Shown in pieces: positions 5,476 through 5,525 of a DNA stretch of 5,525 nt (position 1 is the stretch's first letter; each line of letters opens with the position of its first letter). The notes beneath the pieces were generated by a model that had not been told where the DNA came from, ran no database searches, and saw only the letters and a program-made list of their open reading frames with translations. The translations under genes were made by a program, and so were the position numbers. The stretch is from Caldithrix sp. (GTDB lineage: Bacteria > KSB1 > UBA2214 > DYKH01), in contig DYKH01000288.1 in the NCBI GenBank assembly GCA_020722685.1, positions 1-5,525 of the forward strand, read 5' to 3'.

Positions 5476-5525
5476 TTGGTAACAGTTCAGCCCCTGTCAA
5501 AAATGAATGTCATTCCGACCGAAGG

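Larger units (their letters stand above)
4960..5525. other. Non-coding A/T-rich region with repeats
   Basis: I find no convincing gene in these 566 bases on either strand. The stretch contains recurring CAAAATG/CATTTTG words, a hairpin near 5055-5084, an 8-bp palindrome TTCCGGAA (5083-5090), a direct repeat at 5441-5475, and at the right edge the words TCATTCCGACC and GAAGG. It must hold the promoter of the exported-protein gene, but I see no hexamer pair with good spacing. Confidence 0.6.

Overview
The window is bacterial, and every supported gene lies on the minus strand, so it reads right to left. Most starts have clear purine-rich ribosome binding sites, and two sigma-70-type promoters with 17-base spacers are visible. 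The architecture (a caspase-like CHAT/STAND-ATPase/TPR protein, a DUF4258-DUF2283 pair, A/T-rich repeat-laden spacers) suits a large, defence-rich genome of an environmental, possibly uncultured, bacterium. I cannot fix the phylum from sequence alone.

Region by region, in direction of transcription. (1) 5525-4960 is a non-coding stretch with iterated CAAAATG-type motifs, a 15-base direct repeat and a 7-bp hairpin. (2) 4959-4108 encodes an exported protein with a Cys...His pair in an NlpC/P60-like (papain-fold) layout. (3) 4102-4049 is a 10-bp inverted repeat enclosing a smaller hairpin. (4) 4040-3494 is a small two-gene module with its own promoter: a DUF4258 gene whose 5' end is broken, then an intact DUF2283 gene. 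It looks like a degraded toxin-antitoxin-type pair. (5) 3472-3406 is a 67-bp second copy of the 3' end of the exported-protein gene, including its stop codon, on the far side of the DUF4258/DUF2283 module.

(6) 3381-1 is the main object: a promoter, a leader with a hairpin, then three tightly packed genes. These encode a 142-residue membrane protein, a 72-residue Cys-rich protein with a CPFC motif (ATGA overlap with the gene before it), and, 9 bases later, a large CHAT protease - STAND ATPase - winged helix - TPR protein. The last runs off the left edge still open after 869 codons.

Inferred working model: the TPR/STAND protein senses a trigger, ATP-driven rearrangement activates the CHAT cysteine protease (His196/Cys245), and the co-transcribed membrane protein is its substrate or effector. 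The zinc-ribbon-like protein would be an adaptor, inhibitor or second substrate. This resembles in logic protease-activated cell-death systems such as bacterial gasdermins and the CRISPR TPR-CHAT protease, but neither the membrane protein nor the Cys-rich protein is one I recognise from those systems.
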